Shown here: in pieces, positions 48,001 through 56,042 of the stretch
Numbering within the stretch: position 1 is the stretch's first letter
Layout: each line of letters begins with the position of its first letter
The notes under the pieces: model-generated
Seen by the model: the letters and a program-made list of their open reading frames with translations, nothing else
Databases searched by the model: none
What the model was told of the DNA's origin: nothing
Made by a program: the position numbers and the translations under genes
Origin: Roseihalotalea indica
GTDB lineage: Bacteria; Bacteroidota; Bacteroidia; Cytophagales; Cyclobacteriaceae
Direction: 5' to 3'
Length of the DNA stretch: 64,000 bases
Assembly: GCF_022458895.1 (NCBI RefSeq)
Contig: NZ_JAINFL010000001.1
Location: 496,001 to 560,000, forward strand

Positions 48001-48377
48001 TTAAACCCTTTCCCGTGCAGGCTCAATTCTCACCCATTAATGCCTTTTACCTGACGGATGTGAATGGAGACCAGCAACCGGATGTCCTCAGCGCCGGCAA
48101 CTTCTATGAAGTAACTATTGAGCGAGGGCGTTACGACGCCGATTACGGAACATTACTGAAAAATAAGGGCAACGGAAGTTTTACCTGGGTTCCAAACACC
48201 AAGTCGGGCGTGTACGTACAGGGACAGGCTCGGGATATGGTAAAAATTATGTATCAAGGCGAGGAAATTATTGCCATTGCCAGGAATAAAGAATCAATTC
48301 AGTTTATCAGCATAAACCCGGAAAAATCTATTGAATCTTATGAGCTTTCGCCCACTGTTTCTGCTGGTGCTCATTAG
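44991..48377 (+). CDS. CRTAC1-like FG-GAP/ASPIC-UnbV lipoprotein, second paralogue
   Basis: The ATG at 44991 gives 1128 residues with a good lipoprotein signal (MPTHIITLLHRIAPICFLIISAAC, lipobox Cys24); TTG 44958 and ATG 44973 are in frame upstream but lengthen the n-region. The domain order equals that of the preceding protein: FG-GAP repeats (GDLNGDDLPDLYFTSNLESN, DVNGDGRLDIYVSQ, DLDNDGDLDLITNN), an ASPIC/UnbV domain (GIGTKVVIPLDSQVIIQEVY, ATRGYQSSVPTDLIIGIG), then more FG-GAP repeats. It overlaps the first paralogue by 62 bases and the small lipoprotein gene by 38. Conservation is highest at the Ca-site motifs. Exposure on the outer surface is likely. Confidence 0.92.
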   Translation: MPTHIITLLHRIAPICFLIISAACSSGPDSDPLFELLTAEETGVDFQNTLTETPQLNIFSYLYFYNGGGVAAGDLNGDDLPDLYFTSNLESNKLYLNQGNFSFQDITEAVGVGGQKGWTTGVTMADVNGDGRLDIYVSQLGDYQNIRGKNQLYINQGNDAQGMPTFENQAADYGLDLVGFSTQAAFFDYDLDGDLDMYMLNHSTHANGTFGRSTLRKEKHPLAGDKLLRNDNSKFTDVTDSSGIYSSALGYGLGITIGDVNWDGYPDIYIGNDFHENDYLYLNNGDGTFTESLEQMMQHTSRFSMGNDIGDINNDGLPDLISLDMLPSDPVMLKMSAGEDSYDVYDYKLKFGYNHQFARNSLQLNMGNNHFSEIGLLVGIYATDWSWSGLMADLDLDGQKDLYIANGIKRRSNDLDYIKYVSNDAIQHRLEGDLTQEDMALVEKLPIVKIPNVAFKNQGNLGFANVSDDWGLGQESFSNGAAYADLDNDGDLDLITNNIDQPAFIYRNNVISQEDTTHHFLKMRFRGEGGNTRGIGTKVVIPLDSQVIIQEVYATRGYQSSVPTDLIIGIGDRPQIDSLTIIWPDHRFQVLRQVKANQTLTLNQADANGQYDFSSSTPPTFVDVTDSLNVDFVHEENRFIEFNREVLIPHMSSTEGPKLAVGDVNGDGQDDFFVGGAKWQPAALYVQTDNGFEKTRQPTFSADSVAEDIGAELVDVDNDGDLDLVVVSGGNEFQGEAEALILRLYKNDGQGNFTRDDQALPKIYVNGSCVRSADFDADGDQDLFIGGRVVPRHYGNVPASYLLLNDGQGNFTDQTQAVAKGLSSVGMVKDAQWADIDNNGTPDLIVVGEWMPITIFVNEAGKLQQADIASLEKTNGWWNTLEVTDIDNDGDLDILAGNLGINSKLKASPEEPVGLVVKDIDGNGTIEQLLTHYTNGKKYLFATKDELTSQLVQIKNRYQNYIDFARADVDEVFPPETLEGAERHFAYEFRSGVFLNEGNLDFTFKPFPVQAQFSPINAFYLTDVNGDQQPDVLSAGNFYEVTIERGRYDADYGTLLKNKGNGSFTWVPNTKSGVYVQGQARDMVKIMYQGEEIIAIARNKESIQFISINPEKSIESYELSPTVSAGAH

Positions 48378-48741
48378 CCTTTTAACAGGTTGCGCCGCAG
48401 ACCCCACACTTACCATTGAATTTTGTGAATCACTAAACACTAACGATCAATGCCCTACCGACCGCGATCAGTTTAACTTGGGCGACCGGGTGTATGTCCG
48501 GTTCTCTTCGGATATTCCGTTTGAGACCACAAAAATTACCGGAAGGATTTTCCGGCTAGACAGCGAAAAGAAGCAAGAATTGGGGGAAAAAGAATTTGAA
48601 CTGGAACCTGGCACCACCTATGTTACTCAGAATATCCCCTTCCACGAGTTTGGCATGGGCGCACTAGGCACTTTCTCTATTGAATTCTCTGACGAGAGCG
48701 GCCATGTGATGGCCAAACGGGAAGTTACTATTACGCACTAG
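48340..48741 (+). CDS. Small lipoprotein overlapping the CRTAC1-like gene
   Basis: The ATG at 48340 gives 133 residues with signal MSFRPLFLLVLISLLTGC (lipobox LLTGC, Cys18); the TTG at 48331 is an unlikely start. The mature part (TIEFCESLNTNDQCPTDRDQFNLGDRVYVRFSSDIPFETTKITGRI ... FSIEFSDESGHVMAKREV) looks like a single beta-sandwich with two cysteines near the N-terminus. I recognise no family. It begins 38 bases inside the upstream gene, so it is translationally coupled and probably belongs to the same surface assembly as the two CRTAC1-like proteins. Confidence 0.8.
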   Translation: MSFRPLFLLVLISLLTGCAADPTLTIEFCESLNTNDQCPTDRDQFNLGDRVYVRFSSDIPFETTKITGRIFRLDSEKKQELGEKEFELEPGTTYVTQNIPFHEFGMGALGTFSIEFSDESGHVMAKREVTITH

Positions 48742-48822
48742 GCTTTTTTACAAAGTGTGTGCGAAAATTGATCTATAATGAGGTCAACTCATTAGTTGTA
48801 TACTAACCATATCTAAAAAAAA

Positions 48823-48865
48823 TAAGCTTTCCGCGCTGTAATTCACTAATTACGCAGAAAGCTTA
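48823..48865. terminator. Hairpin terminator between convergent genes
   Basis: TAAGCTTTC (48823-48831) pairs with GAAAGCTTA (48857-48865), and GCG/CGC extend the stem after one mismatch. On the minus strand it is followed by a run of eight T, so it primarily terminates the DUF4374 transcript; it may also stop the rightward operon. Confidence 0.8.
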
Positions 48866-48892
48866 CTTTCTAATGGCTGGACGCCTTAGCTA

Positions 48893-50218
48893 CTAAAAAA
48901 CCCCAATGTAGTGGTTGCCGGGTTTGTTAGCTAATGTGGCCCCTTTGGTTACTTCGCCAGTCTGGCTGTCCAGGACATAAATGTTGCCGTCTTTACCGAT
49001 AGGAGTAACTGCTATTAACAAATCGTCGCCACTAACCAGAAAACCCTGATACTGATGGAGACTTAAGTCAGGATCATTAGGGATTTCTTCAACTAGCTCG
49101 GCGGTTTGGTTGTTCAAATCAACACGGGCTACATAGCTTTGGTCAGACTCACCATACCGGTATACTATATACCCTATACCGTTTCGTACATACCGCCAGG
49201 TCTGAACATATACATCATCAACTCCCAGAGCCTGATCCAGACTGAATACGTAGGAATTATCGTACTCATTGTTAGCAGTAATTTTAAGAATGTGAGAGCC
49301 ATTAGGGTCTCTTTGAGTCGCTTGATAAATGCTGCCATCTTCAGCCAGGAAGTTAACATTACTGCGGTAGCCGGAACAGTCGCCATAAGCAACAGTAGAG
49401 GTTATTACTTCCGGGTTTTCCAAAGAAGGGTAGTCTACCACCACTGACTTGGTGCCCAGTCTTTCCCACTCGCTTTCTCGATCACCCGTTGCTGGGTCAT
49501 ATTTACGCATCCAGGTGCCAATAATCAATTTATCTTCAGCTTGGTTTAATACCGGTGCATCTAAACGGAAAATGGCATGTCCGGCGGCTTCTTCTTCTTC
49601 CGTCAGCGGTATTTCATATTGCTTATAATCAGAAATGAGTACATCCTGCAAATCCAGGGCAAGTACGGTGGCCGTACCGCGATAATACTCAAACGGATCT
49701 TCAGACTCAGCGTTGTTAGCAGTAATATCAGCAATATTAACAGCAATGCCCGTTTGGTCTCCATCATACAGCTTTCCCCATCGGGGGGCCGTTCCGGCAT
49801 ACTGGGCAATACTAACCGTTACATCTTCTTCTACATAGCTTGCGCCACCCTGCACATTAAATCGGGAGAAGTCTCCGCCGTTTTCACCAGCGTAGGCAAT
49901 GTTAAACATGGTATTTCCATCTTCTGAAACCTGTAGGCGGGCCGTTCGGTTAGACTTTACCGGTTCACCGTCATCATACAAATTGATGGTTGTTTCAGGG
50001 TTGATGGCATCTTCATAACTCACCGCGTAAATCATGGTTCCTCCGTTGCCATCTCCAGGGTTCTCACCCATCAGTGCTCCCGCTACAGTTACCCAGCGTG
50101 ATGCATCTACGGGGTCTTCAGTATCTGCCGGGTCTACCGGGTCTTCTTCACTACAGCCGCTAATACTTAAGGCTGTGACTGCGGCGAATAGCCAAAATTT
50201 GATAAACAGTCTCTTCAT
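48893..50218 (-). CDS. DUF4374 surface lipoprotein (XusB-like)
   Basis: This 441-residue lipoprotein has a signal with lipobox LSISGC (Cys22) followed by an acidic SEEDPVDPADTEDP linker typical of surface export. The body has the repeated strands of an eight-bladed DUF4374 propeller (RWVTVAGALMG, TMIYAVSYEDA, FRLDAPVLNQAEDKLIIGTW, VDDVYVQTWRYVRNGIGYIVY, ENLYVLD-like NIYVLDSQTGEVT). In Bacteroides thetaiotaomicron the DUF4374 lipoprotein XusB binds enterobactin-type siderophores for the TonB transporter XusA. The gene lies 18 bases downstream of a TonB receptor, the same pairing. A siderophore or haem-like ligand is therefore likely here, but not shown. Confidence 0.88.
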   Translation of the reverse strand: MKRLFIKFWLFAAVTALSISGCSEEDPVDPADTEDPVDASRWVTVAGALMGENPGDGNGGTMIYAVSYEDAINPETTINLYDDGEPVKSNRTARLQVSEDGNTMFNIAYAGENGGDFSRFNVQGGASYVEEDVTVSIAQYAGTAPRWGKLYDGDQTGIAVNIADITANNAESEDPFEYYRGTATVLALDLQDVLISDYKQYEIPLTEEEEAAGHAIFRLDAPVLNQAEDKLIIGTWMRKYDPATGDRESEWERLGTKSVVVDYPSLENPEVITSTVAYGDCSGYRSNVNFLAEDGSIYQATQRDPNGSHILKITANNEYDNSYVFSLDQALGVDDVYVQTWRYVRNGIGYIVYRYGESDQSYVARVDLNNQTAELVEEIPNDPDLSLHQYQGFLVSGDDLLIAVTPIGKDGNIYVLDSQTGEVTKGATLANKPGNHYIGVF

Positions 50219-50236
50219 GTCTAAGATGATTAGGAA

Positions 50237-52654
50237 TTATAAATTATTGATAGTGTAATTAAGTTTTAGATAAAAAGCGCGGCCTGGTTTCTGCACCGCA
50301 AAATTGTCGTATACCTGTTTGTCGAAAATGTTTTTCACATCTGCACTTACCACAAATTTTTTGTTGGGAAATATGTAATTTATTCCCATGTCGTGAACAA
50401 ACTGGCGGGGTGTTCTGAAGTCCTCAATTTCTAACCACGTGGTATAGAAGCGATCTACAAACCCAAAGTTGTAAAATATGTTTAAGAGGGCCTTTTCTGC
50501 TATCAAGTCGTTCAATGTGTATTGCAATGAGCTATTAATTGTAAAGAAGGGCTCATTAGGCAACTGTTGGTTATAGTTGCTGTATACATTGCCGTTCGGG
50601 TCGTATTTTGTGTTGAACACTGAGTTGAACCGGGAGACATTGAACATGCCTCTCAGCACTTTTTTATAGGTATAATTTACTTCTGCTTCAAAACCTATTG
50701 ACTTGGTCTTTCCCAGGTTCTCATAGGGGTTTGTCTGCACGGCATCGTTGATTCTGGGGTTAATTCTTTGCACAATTTTATCGCGTGTATCGCGCAGAAA
50801 ACCAGTGCCTGAGACGGAAAACTGATGCTCTTTAATGGTATATGAACCGGCCTGAAAACCCAGGTTGATGTTATTGCTGATTTCCGGCTGAATATTCAGG
50901 TTCTCCACAATATTGTCGCCGGGGCTCCCGAATACTTCATTCTCCGAGGGCATTCTGACCGCTTTTTCGGCAGAGGCCAGCAGCACAAGGTTTCGCAGGG
51001 CGGCGTAAGACCAGGCCAGACCATAACCGGTGGTGTTTCGACTGCTATTCACCCGGTCTTCCACCCGCACCGATTCTCCGTTTTCTTCTACCAGCACAGG
51101 GTCCATTCGGTCAATCTTCTGCTGGTAGTATTTTCCGAAGAAATTTCCCTTTAGTCGGGAATTTAATGCGTTTAGCTCATATGCCAACGAAGAGATGTTT
51201 TTTTGTAGATCGCGGGTGCCTATAAATTCTCGTTCAACAGCACTGCGTTTTTCATCCTGCTGTGTTCGATCAATATCAAAGTAAGCATGGCTGAATATGA
51301 TCTTATGGTGGTTGGTGATGGCATAGTTACCCCCCGCGCGGAAAGTGGAAATATTTCTGTTAATATGATTGATGGTTGGTGCTCCCTGTTGGGCCCCCTG
51401 CGGTCTCAGAATGGGGTTGCCATCCAGGCCCTCACTTCGCTCACCAAACCAATTGTAATTCCATTTCACAGTATCGTTCACCACCTGGCTTCTGTCGCTA
51501 ACCACTCCGTTAAATGTAACTTCCAGTCCGGGTACAAAAAAGTCGCTTTTCCGATAGGTTAACCCCACCACATGAGATTGCGACTCGGTGAACCTTCCCT
51601 TGTAAGGAATAGACATATAGGTGCCGTGCTGAATCTCATTATAATCATCAGAACCATTGAAGCTAAGAAAAAGCTGATCGGCCCATTTTACATTGGTAAA
51701 CCCCAGGGCTATTTGACCACCCACCGATCTATACGCATCATTAAAACGCCGGGCTCTTACGTAGTCATACCTTCCGTTGGGCAAAATATTTCTGACAAAT
51801 TTCCCCCATACCTCGTAGTCATTATCTGAGTAGTTATAAAACCCGGATGCTTTTACCGTGAAGCCCGACGGAGTCCGGTACATCCCGCTGAAACTAGACT
51901 GATGGGTATTGAATGATCCGTAGGAAACGGATGCGGTCAGGTTGTTAGACATTTCTCTCTTCAGGATCACATTGATCGCGCCCCCCAGCGCATCATCGGC
52001 AAGGTGGGCGGGAAGCACTCCTTTGTATATTTCTATGCGGTCTATTAAAGAAGGCGGGATGCTATTCAGGCTAAATGATCGACCATAGGTAGACACGGGC
52101 AATCCATCTATAAAAATTCGTACAGAATTGCCGGACATTCCGTTGAGATTGTAATCTACCGAAGAACCTAAACCGCCATTTTGACGAACCCTTACTCCGG
52201 CCGTTCTATTTAACAGATCATTCGTTTGTACTGATTGAAATGCTGCGGCTTTGGTTTCTATTACTTCTACGGCAAAGCCCTGAGTCTCAATTTCCTTTTT
52301 TTCAGTTACCCCCTCAACGACAACTTCATTGAGCAGGCTTGCATCGGCTCTTTCTAACGTGAAGGCACCTTCCACCGAAAGGTTGTCCACCAGCACATTG
52401 AACGTTTTTTTGTTTATTTCAATACTGCTCACCTCCAGTTGGTGCGTTCCGTAGGGAACATTAGCAATCTCGTACCAGCCACTTTCGCTGGTCAGTGCGT
52501 GCTTTTTGATAGCGGGTATAAAGACTGTAGCAAACGTTACGGGAGCTCCATCGGCAAAAGTTAGCTTTCCTGAAATCTTCCCCGTTTGCGAAAAGCAAAA
52601 ATTAGTTGAAAGCAGGCTTAGAGTAAAGGATATCAGGAAAAATGATCTGATCAT
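50237..52654 (-). CDS. TonB-dependent receptor (XusA-like, probable siderophore transporter)
   Basis: This 805-residue receptor has a signal peptide (MIRSFFLISFTLSLLSTNFCFSQ), a carboxypeptidase-like domain (KISGKLTFADGAPVTFATVFI) and a plug with LLNRTAGVRVRQNGGLGSSV, VRIFIDGLPVSTYGRSF, IDRIEIYKGVLPAHLADDALGGAINVIL. The barrel ends in an aromatic strand (RAFYLKLNYTINNL). Size and plug style fit iron-siderophore receptors rather than SusC proteins. It precedes the DUF4374 lipoprotein gene in one operon, resembling XusA-XusB. The third Xus component, a PepSY-type inner membrane protein, is not adjacent. Confidence 0.92.
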   Translation of the reverse strand: MIRSFFLISFTLSLLSTNFCFSQTGKISGKLTFADGAPVTFATVFIPAIKKHALTSESGWYEIANVPYGTHQLEVSSIEINKKTFNVLVDNLSVEGAFTLERADASLLNEVVVEGVTEKKEIETQGFAVEVIETKAAAFQSVQTNDLLNRTAGVRVRQNGGLGSSVDYNLNGMSGNSVRIFIDGLPVSTYGRSFSLNSIPPSLIDRIEIYKGVLPAHLADDALGGAINVILKREMSNNLTASVSYGSFNTHQSSFSGMYRTPSGFTVKASGFYNYSDNDYEVWGKFVRNILPNGRYDYVRARRFNDAYRSVGGQIALGFTNVKWADQLFLSFNGSDDYNEIQHGTYMSIPYKGRFTESQSHVVGLTYRKSDFFVPGLEVTFNGVVSDRSQVVNDTVKWNYNWFGERSEGLDGNPILRPQGAQQGAPTINHINRNISTFRAGGNYAITNHHKIIFSHAYFDIDRTQQDEKRSAVEREFIGTRDLQKNISSLAYELNALNSRLKGNFFGKYYQQKIDRMDPVLVEENGESVRVEDRVNSSRNTTGYGLAWSYAALRNLVLLASAEKAVRMPSENEVFGSPGDNIVENLNIQPEISNNINLGFQAGSYTIKEHQFSVSGTGFLRDTRDKIVQRINPRINDAVQTNPYENLGKTKSIGFEAEVNYTYKKVLRGMFNVSRFNSVFNTKYDPNGNVYSNYNQQLPNEPFFTINSSLQYTLNDLIAEKALLNIFYNFGFVDRFYTTWLEIEDFRTPRQFVHDMGINYIFPNKKFVVSADVKNIFDKQVYDNFAVQKPGRAFYLKLNYTINNL

Positions 52655-53238
52655 TTTTAATCGGCGAGTTAATAATATATGCTTTTTGTCAACTAGATTT
52701 TGTTCCTCTGATGAAATAGGTCATCATGGTTGAGAGGACAATAATATGAAAGTTTATTTAGATTAATTAAAAATAAAGAGAAAATTTTAACTATAGGATC
52801 CCATCAAAGCAAATGATTCAGGGAAACTATAGATAAAGCATATGTTATATAGAAAAAAGCTAATTGTATCAATGAGGTATGTTTGATCTATAGCATTGAG
52901 TTGCTGGCATTGGGAAGAGAGCTCTTAGGAAAGAAATTAGCTTATTTTGCGTGACTACCGAAAGTTTAAATGCAAGCTGAGGGTGGATCTCCCTACATTT
53001 GCACTCGAGAAGAAATCATTAAAAAAAATAGCGATTAATACTAGACTTTATTACGGTTGATTTTGCAATCAAATTTTTATCTCGCTCAGAGTTACCGGGC
53101 GCCGGCCGCTCGAAGAGGACTCTGAGTAGGGCGAACATCACATACAAAATCAACCGTAATAATCTTTACTGTATGTGAATTAAAGTTAGAAGTGGAAGTC
53201 TTGTTTACTAGTCTATGGTAATAATGTGGTTTTAAAGT
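52655..53238. other. Gene-free stretch holding repeat copy 2
   Basis: There is no credible gene. The region upstream of the TonB receptor is AT-rich (52655-52860) and must hold its promoter or iron-responsive operator, but no clear -33/-7 pair or Fur-like palindrome is evident to me. At 53042-53168 lies the nested palindromic element described separately. Confidence 0.55.
53042..53168. repeat. Nested palindromic repeat element, copy 2
   Basis: A perfect 18-base inverted repeat TTATTACGGTTGATTTTG (53048-53065) / CAAAATCAACCGTAATAA (53145-53162) encloses an inner hairpin CTCAGAGT (53085-53092) / ACTCTGAG (53119-53126). The inner loop is GC-rich (53093-53118) in an otherwise AT-rich region. The left 17 bases, TAGACTTTATTACGGTT, are identical to copy 1, as is the inner GAGGACTCTGAGTA, and the right end CGTAATAAnCTTTA matches except for one base. 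Confidence 0.8.
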
Positions 53239-54699
53239 TTACTCTGACTCCAGGGTTAATTCATCAAAACTATTCACTGTTTTTGGTAGGGTTTGGGGCT
53301 TATGTTTTAAGTATTGATCAAAAAAAGCCAGCGTACAGCGATTAACCATTGATAACATTTTCTGCGGATCAATAGAGCCGGTTTGCATAATAGCTGGGTG
53401 ATTAAACCAGAGAGCCAGATCGTAAAAGTTGGTATGCGTAGCGTGGGCCACATTTATGTGGTGAAGCTGTTTCGCCGTCTGCTCATAGATAAACGCATCA
53501 ATATCCATAGCTGAGGCTATAGGATCTTTGTCGGCCGTCACCCACAAGAAGGGTTGGGCAATGGTGCTGTCCATCAGTGAGCCCCATTGCGAGCCATCCA
53601 GGTTGATGGCAGCCTTAATTCTCTGATCTGCGGCACTAGCTACTGCCGAGGCGGCCCCGCCCGCCGAGTGCCCCATGGCACCGATATTCTTGAGGTCTAT
53701 CCTGCTGAATACATTATTATCAGTTAACTGCTTCTTGTTTTGTAGCTGATCTATCACAAATGCAATATCGTTGGTCCACCGATCAATCCGCAAGGTATAG
53801 GGCGTATGCGTTAAGTATTTTTTCACCTGAGAGCGTTTTTTTTCCAAATCTGACGTAGCTCTGAACGCTTCAATGCTGGTTCTTACCGGTTCCCAAGGGG
53901 CATCTCTCCATACATCGGTATATTCCGGATTGGCATACTTTACTTCTCCATCGGGAAAAACCGAGAAGGGGGCTTCGTAGGTGTAATCAATGGCCAGAAC
54001 AGCGTAACCACAACTGGCCTGGTTTTCCAGCATAGAGATGTACATGGATGAGTGACTCCGGTACCCGGGCGAAAAAATAATCAGCGGGAAAGGTTTTTCA
54101 TTCTGTGCTACCGGAGCATCTGGCACAGTGTGCGTTTCGATTAGACGAAGGTGGGAAAGCACAAATTCCGGGACACCATGACTGGTAGCCAGTGTCTTTA
54201 ACAATTCAGAGTGCATATAAAGAAGCGTCTTTTGCTTTTCTGCTATAGCCGGATACCAAATCCTGAGCATCAATTCCCGAACATCCGATGGGTCTTCAGT
54301 AATCATCTCCGGTCGGGTATCATCCCGAAGGTAAAGGCTGGTGGTACCTACGGCAAACTGGCCAGATGGCTCCGGCAGGTGGAAAACTGGAATCAAATAA
54401 CCTAGGGTCGTTGAGATGATAATGAGTAATCCCCCAAAAATGGTCAGCGGAATGGTGAGAAACCTGGAAATGTGCCGCCTGCGTAATAGCCCAGCTATGG
54501 GTAGTATAATCGCTATAGCGTAGGCCGGTACCATTTGCCACCGCATACCTTCCAAGAGGGCATGTATTAGCAATATAAGGAGAGGGAGAGGGAGAAAGAG
54601 CAGTAGCGCAAACCACTTTGATGTTTTGAATGGGTTATACCAAAAGCCGACTAGTAGGCCTAGCTCGCATAGTAACAGGCCTGTTTCCAGAATTCTCAT
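53239..54699 (-). CDS. Membrane-anchored alpha/beta hydrolase (PAF-acetylhydrolase-like)
   Basis: This 486-residue protein has three to four transmembrane helices in residues 1-115 and a C-terminal alpha/beta hydrolase domain. The oxyanion region is PLIIFSPGYRSHSSMYISML, the nucleophile elbow GHSAGG carries Ser345, and the acid and base are probably the Asp in WVTADKDP and the His in VAHATHTNFYD. The sequence after the membrane part (RIWYPA) is typical of platelet-activating-factor acetylhydrolase-like esterases. The substrate is unknown. It starts 18 bases after the ExbB-like gene and is probably co-transcribed with it. The catalytic domain would face the periplasm if the usual topology holds. 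Confidence 0.85.
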   Translation of the reverse strand: MRILETGLLLCELGLLVGFWYNPFKTSKWFALLLFLPLPLLILLIHALLEGMRWQMVPAYAIAIILPIAGLLRRRHISRFLTIPLTIFGGLLIIISTTLGYLIPVFHLPEPSGQFAVGTTSLYLRDDTRPEMITEDPSDVRELMLRIWYPAIAEKQKTLLYMHSELLKTLATSHGVPEFVLSHLRLIETHTVPDAPVAQNEKPFPLIIFSPGYRSHSSMYISMLENQASCGYAVLAIDYTYEAPFSVFPDGEVKYANPEYTDVWRDAPWEPVRTSIEAFRATSDLEKKRSQVKKYLTHTPYTLRIDRWTNDIAFVIDQLQNKKQLTDNNVFSRIDLKNIGAMGHSAGGAASAVASAADQRIKAAINLDGSQWGSLMDSTIAQPFLWVTADKDPIASAMDIDAFIYEQTAKQLHHINVAHATHTNFYDLALWFNHPAIMQTGSIDPQKMLSMVNRCTLAFFDQYLKHKPQTLPKTVNSFDELTLESE

Positions 54700-54717
54700 A
54701 AAAGGTGTAAAGAAGAT

Positions 54718-55128
54718 TTAGTTTGAAGAATGATTTGCTGTAGCGTGAGTTTGAGTTATATGATTCATCATAGTCGTTAGCCCGAACCAGATAAGATAAG
54801 AAAGCAGAAAAATGAGAGCCCCGTAAATGCTGGTGATGGAAGAAGTCCATAAACCAGTGGCCAGCATGTCTGGCGAAATACTTCCCCAGGATGCTATGGC
54901 ATGAAACGCTCCGTACAAACCCAGCAACTGACTGAAAATCCCGAACACAAACGTGAACAAACCTACTGATCTGATGTGCGAAAGTTGCACTTGGGTTTGG
55001 ACGACATCTAACGTTTTTTCCCGGCGAATACGGATTACCATAAACAACCCCATACCAAAAATGATGAAAAGCAGTAATGTCAGAATGCCCATAAAGAAAG
55101 GGTCGCCGCGATAAAATAGATCAATCAT
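54718..55128 (-). CDS. MotA/TolQ/ExbB-like membrane protein, orphan
   Basis: The frame extends to 55215, but MIDLFYRGDPFFMGILTLLL at 55128 is the usual start of ExbB-like proteins, giving 136 residues. A -7-like TAGATTTG box on this strand (55165-55158) lies just upstream of it and inside the longer frame. Three hydrophobic segments are present, the last pair forming the MotA/ExbB-like hairpin (SVGLFTFVFGIFSQLLGLYGAF ... GLWTSSITSIYGALIFLLSY). Such proteins form proton channels energising TonB or Tol, but no ExbD/TolR partner is encoded here. It precedes the hydrolase gene in the same operon. Confidence 0.7.
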   Translation of the reverse strand: MIDLFYRGDPFFMGILTLLLFIIFGMGLFMVIRIRREKTLDVVQTQVQLSHIRSVGLFTFVFGIFSQLLGLYGAFHAIASWGSISPDMLATGLWTSSITSIYGALIFLLSYLIWFGLTTMMNHITQTHATANHSSN

Positions 55129-55261
55129 ACTATGTGTCAGGTCAGCAATAGTTTTTGCAAATCTAAGTGTATAAACGGGTATCTTGCCAGGTAGAATCCG
55201 GCGGAAAACCTGCATTCCGTCGACTTTTGTAGCGTAAAAAGGTAGAAAAGGGCAGTTTTAC

Positions 55262-56029
55262 ATGAAAAACCGGTTGATGAAGTTATTGAAGCATCTATCT
55301 TTCTGGGTAGCTATTATCCTGGTGCTGACCATGATACTCGGCTACTCATACGGTAGTTATTGGGAGCCTTTCTGCTTTGCCATAATGTTGCTACCGGTCA
55401 TTGCACTTACATCATACTTCTTTAACTACTACCTGGTCCCTAACTTTTTGTTGACGAAACGGCTGTTCAGGTTTATTCTGTATTCCGTATACATGCTGAT
55501 CATTTCTCTGCACCTGGAGATGGTGGTTGTTACCTTGGCTTTTATCTGGCTGGCAAATTACCATTACGATCGAATGATTCCGTTCACCAGCAATGCTCCG
55601 GTGCTGGCCATTATACTATACTGTATCGTTTTTCTGTACGGATTTGCGCTGCTTGCCCGAAAATCATGGCGCAACCAGCAGACCATACAAGCCTGGGAGG
55701 ATGAACAAGAAAAGCAAAGAAATGCTTTTTTGCAGGTGCGAGCCGACCGGAAAACCAATAAAATACCGCAGGATGATATTGAATACCTGGAAAGCCTAGG
55801 CGATTACGTAAAGATCATGACTACATCTTCGCAACCTATCATCACTAAAGAAAAAATTAGTGCCCTGGAAAAGAAGCTGCCAGCCACCTTCCTGCGCATT
55901 CACCGCTCCTACATTGTGAACCTGGCGAAAGTAAGTGCCTATACTAAAGAGCAGGTACATATTAATAATGTAAGCCTGCCCATCAGTCGCACGTATAAAG
56001 AGAGAGTATTAAATAATCTAAGCAAATGA
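55262..56029 (+). CDS. Membrane-anchored LytTR transcription regulator
   Basis: This 255-residue protein has four predicted transmembrane helices in residues 12-135 and a C-terminal LytTR DNA-binding domain at about 158-253 (IEYLESLGDYVKIMT, KEKISALEKKLPATFLRIHRSYIVNL, LPISRTYKERVLNNL). There is no receiver domain, so it is not a classical response regulator. The direct fusion suggests regulation by a membrane signal or partner. It is divergent from the ExbB-like/hydrolase operon with 133 bases between, so that operon is the natural candidate target. Its 3' end converges on the T9SS protein gene, leaving 13 bases. Confidence 0.9.
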   Translation: MKNRLMKLLKHLSFWVAIILVLTMILGYSYGSYWEPFCFAIMLLPVIALTSYFFNYYLVPNFLLTKRLFRFILYSVYMLIISLHLEMVVVTLAFIWLANYHYDRMIPFTSNAPVLAIILYCIVFLYGFALLARKSWRNQQTIQAWEDEQEKQRNAFLQVRADRKTNKIPQDDIEYLESLGDYVKIMTTSSQPIITKEKISALEKKLPATFLRIHRSYIVNLAKVSAYTKEQVHINNVSLPISRTYKERVLNNLSK

Positions 56030-56042
56030 TTCCATTAATTTG

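Noticed and set aside
55129..55215. An upstream extension of the ExbB-like frame to 55215
   Set aside because: The added residues are not like ExbB N-termini and a -7-like box lies within the extension; the start at 55128 fits the family.
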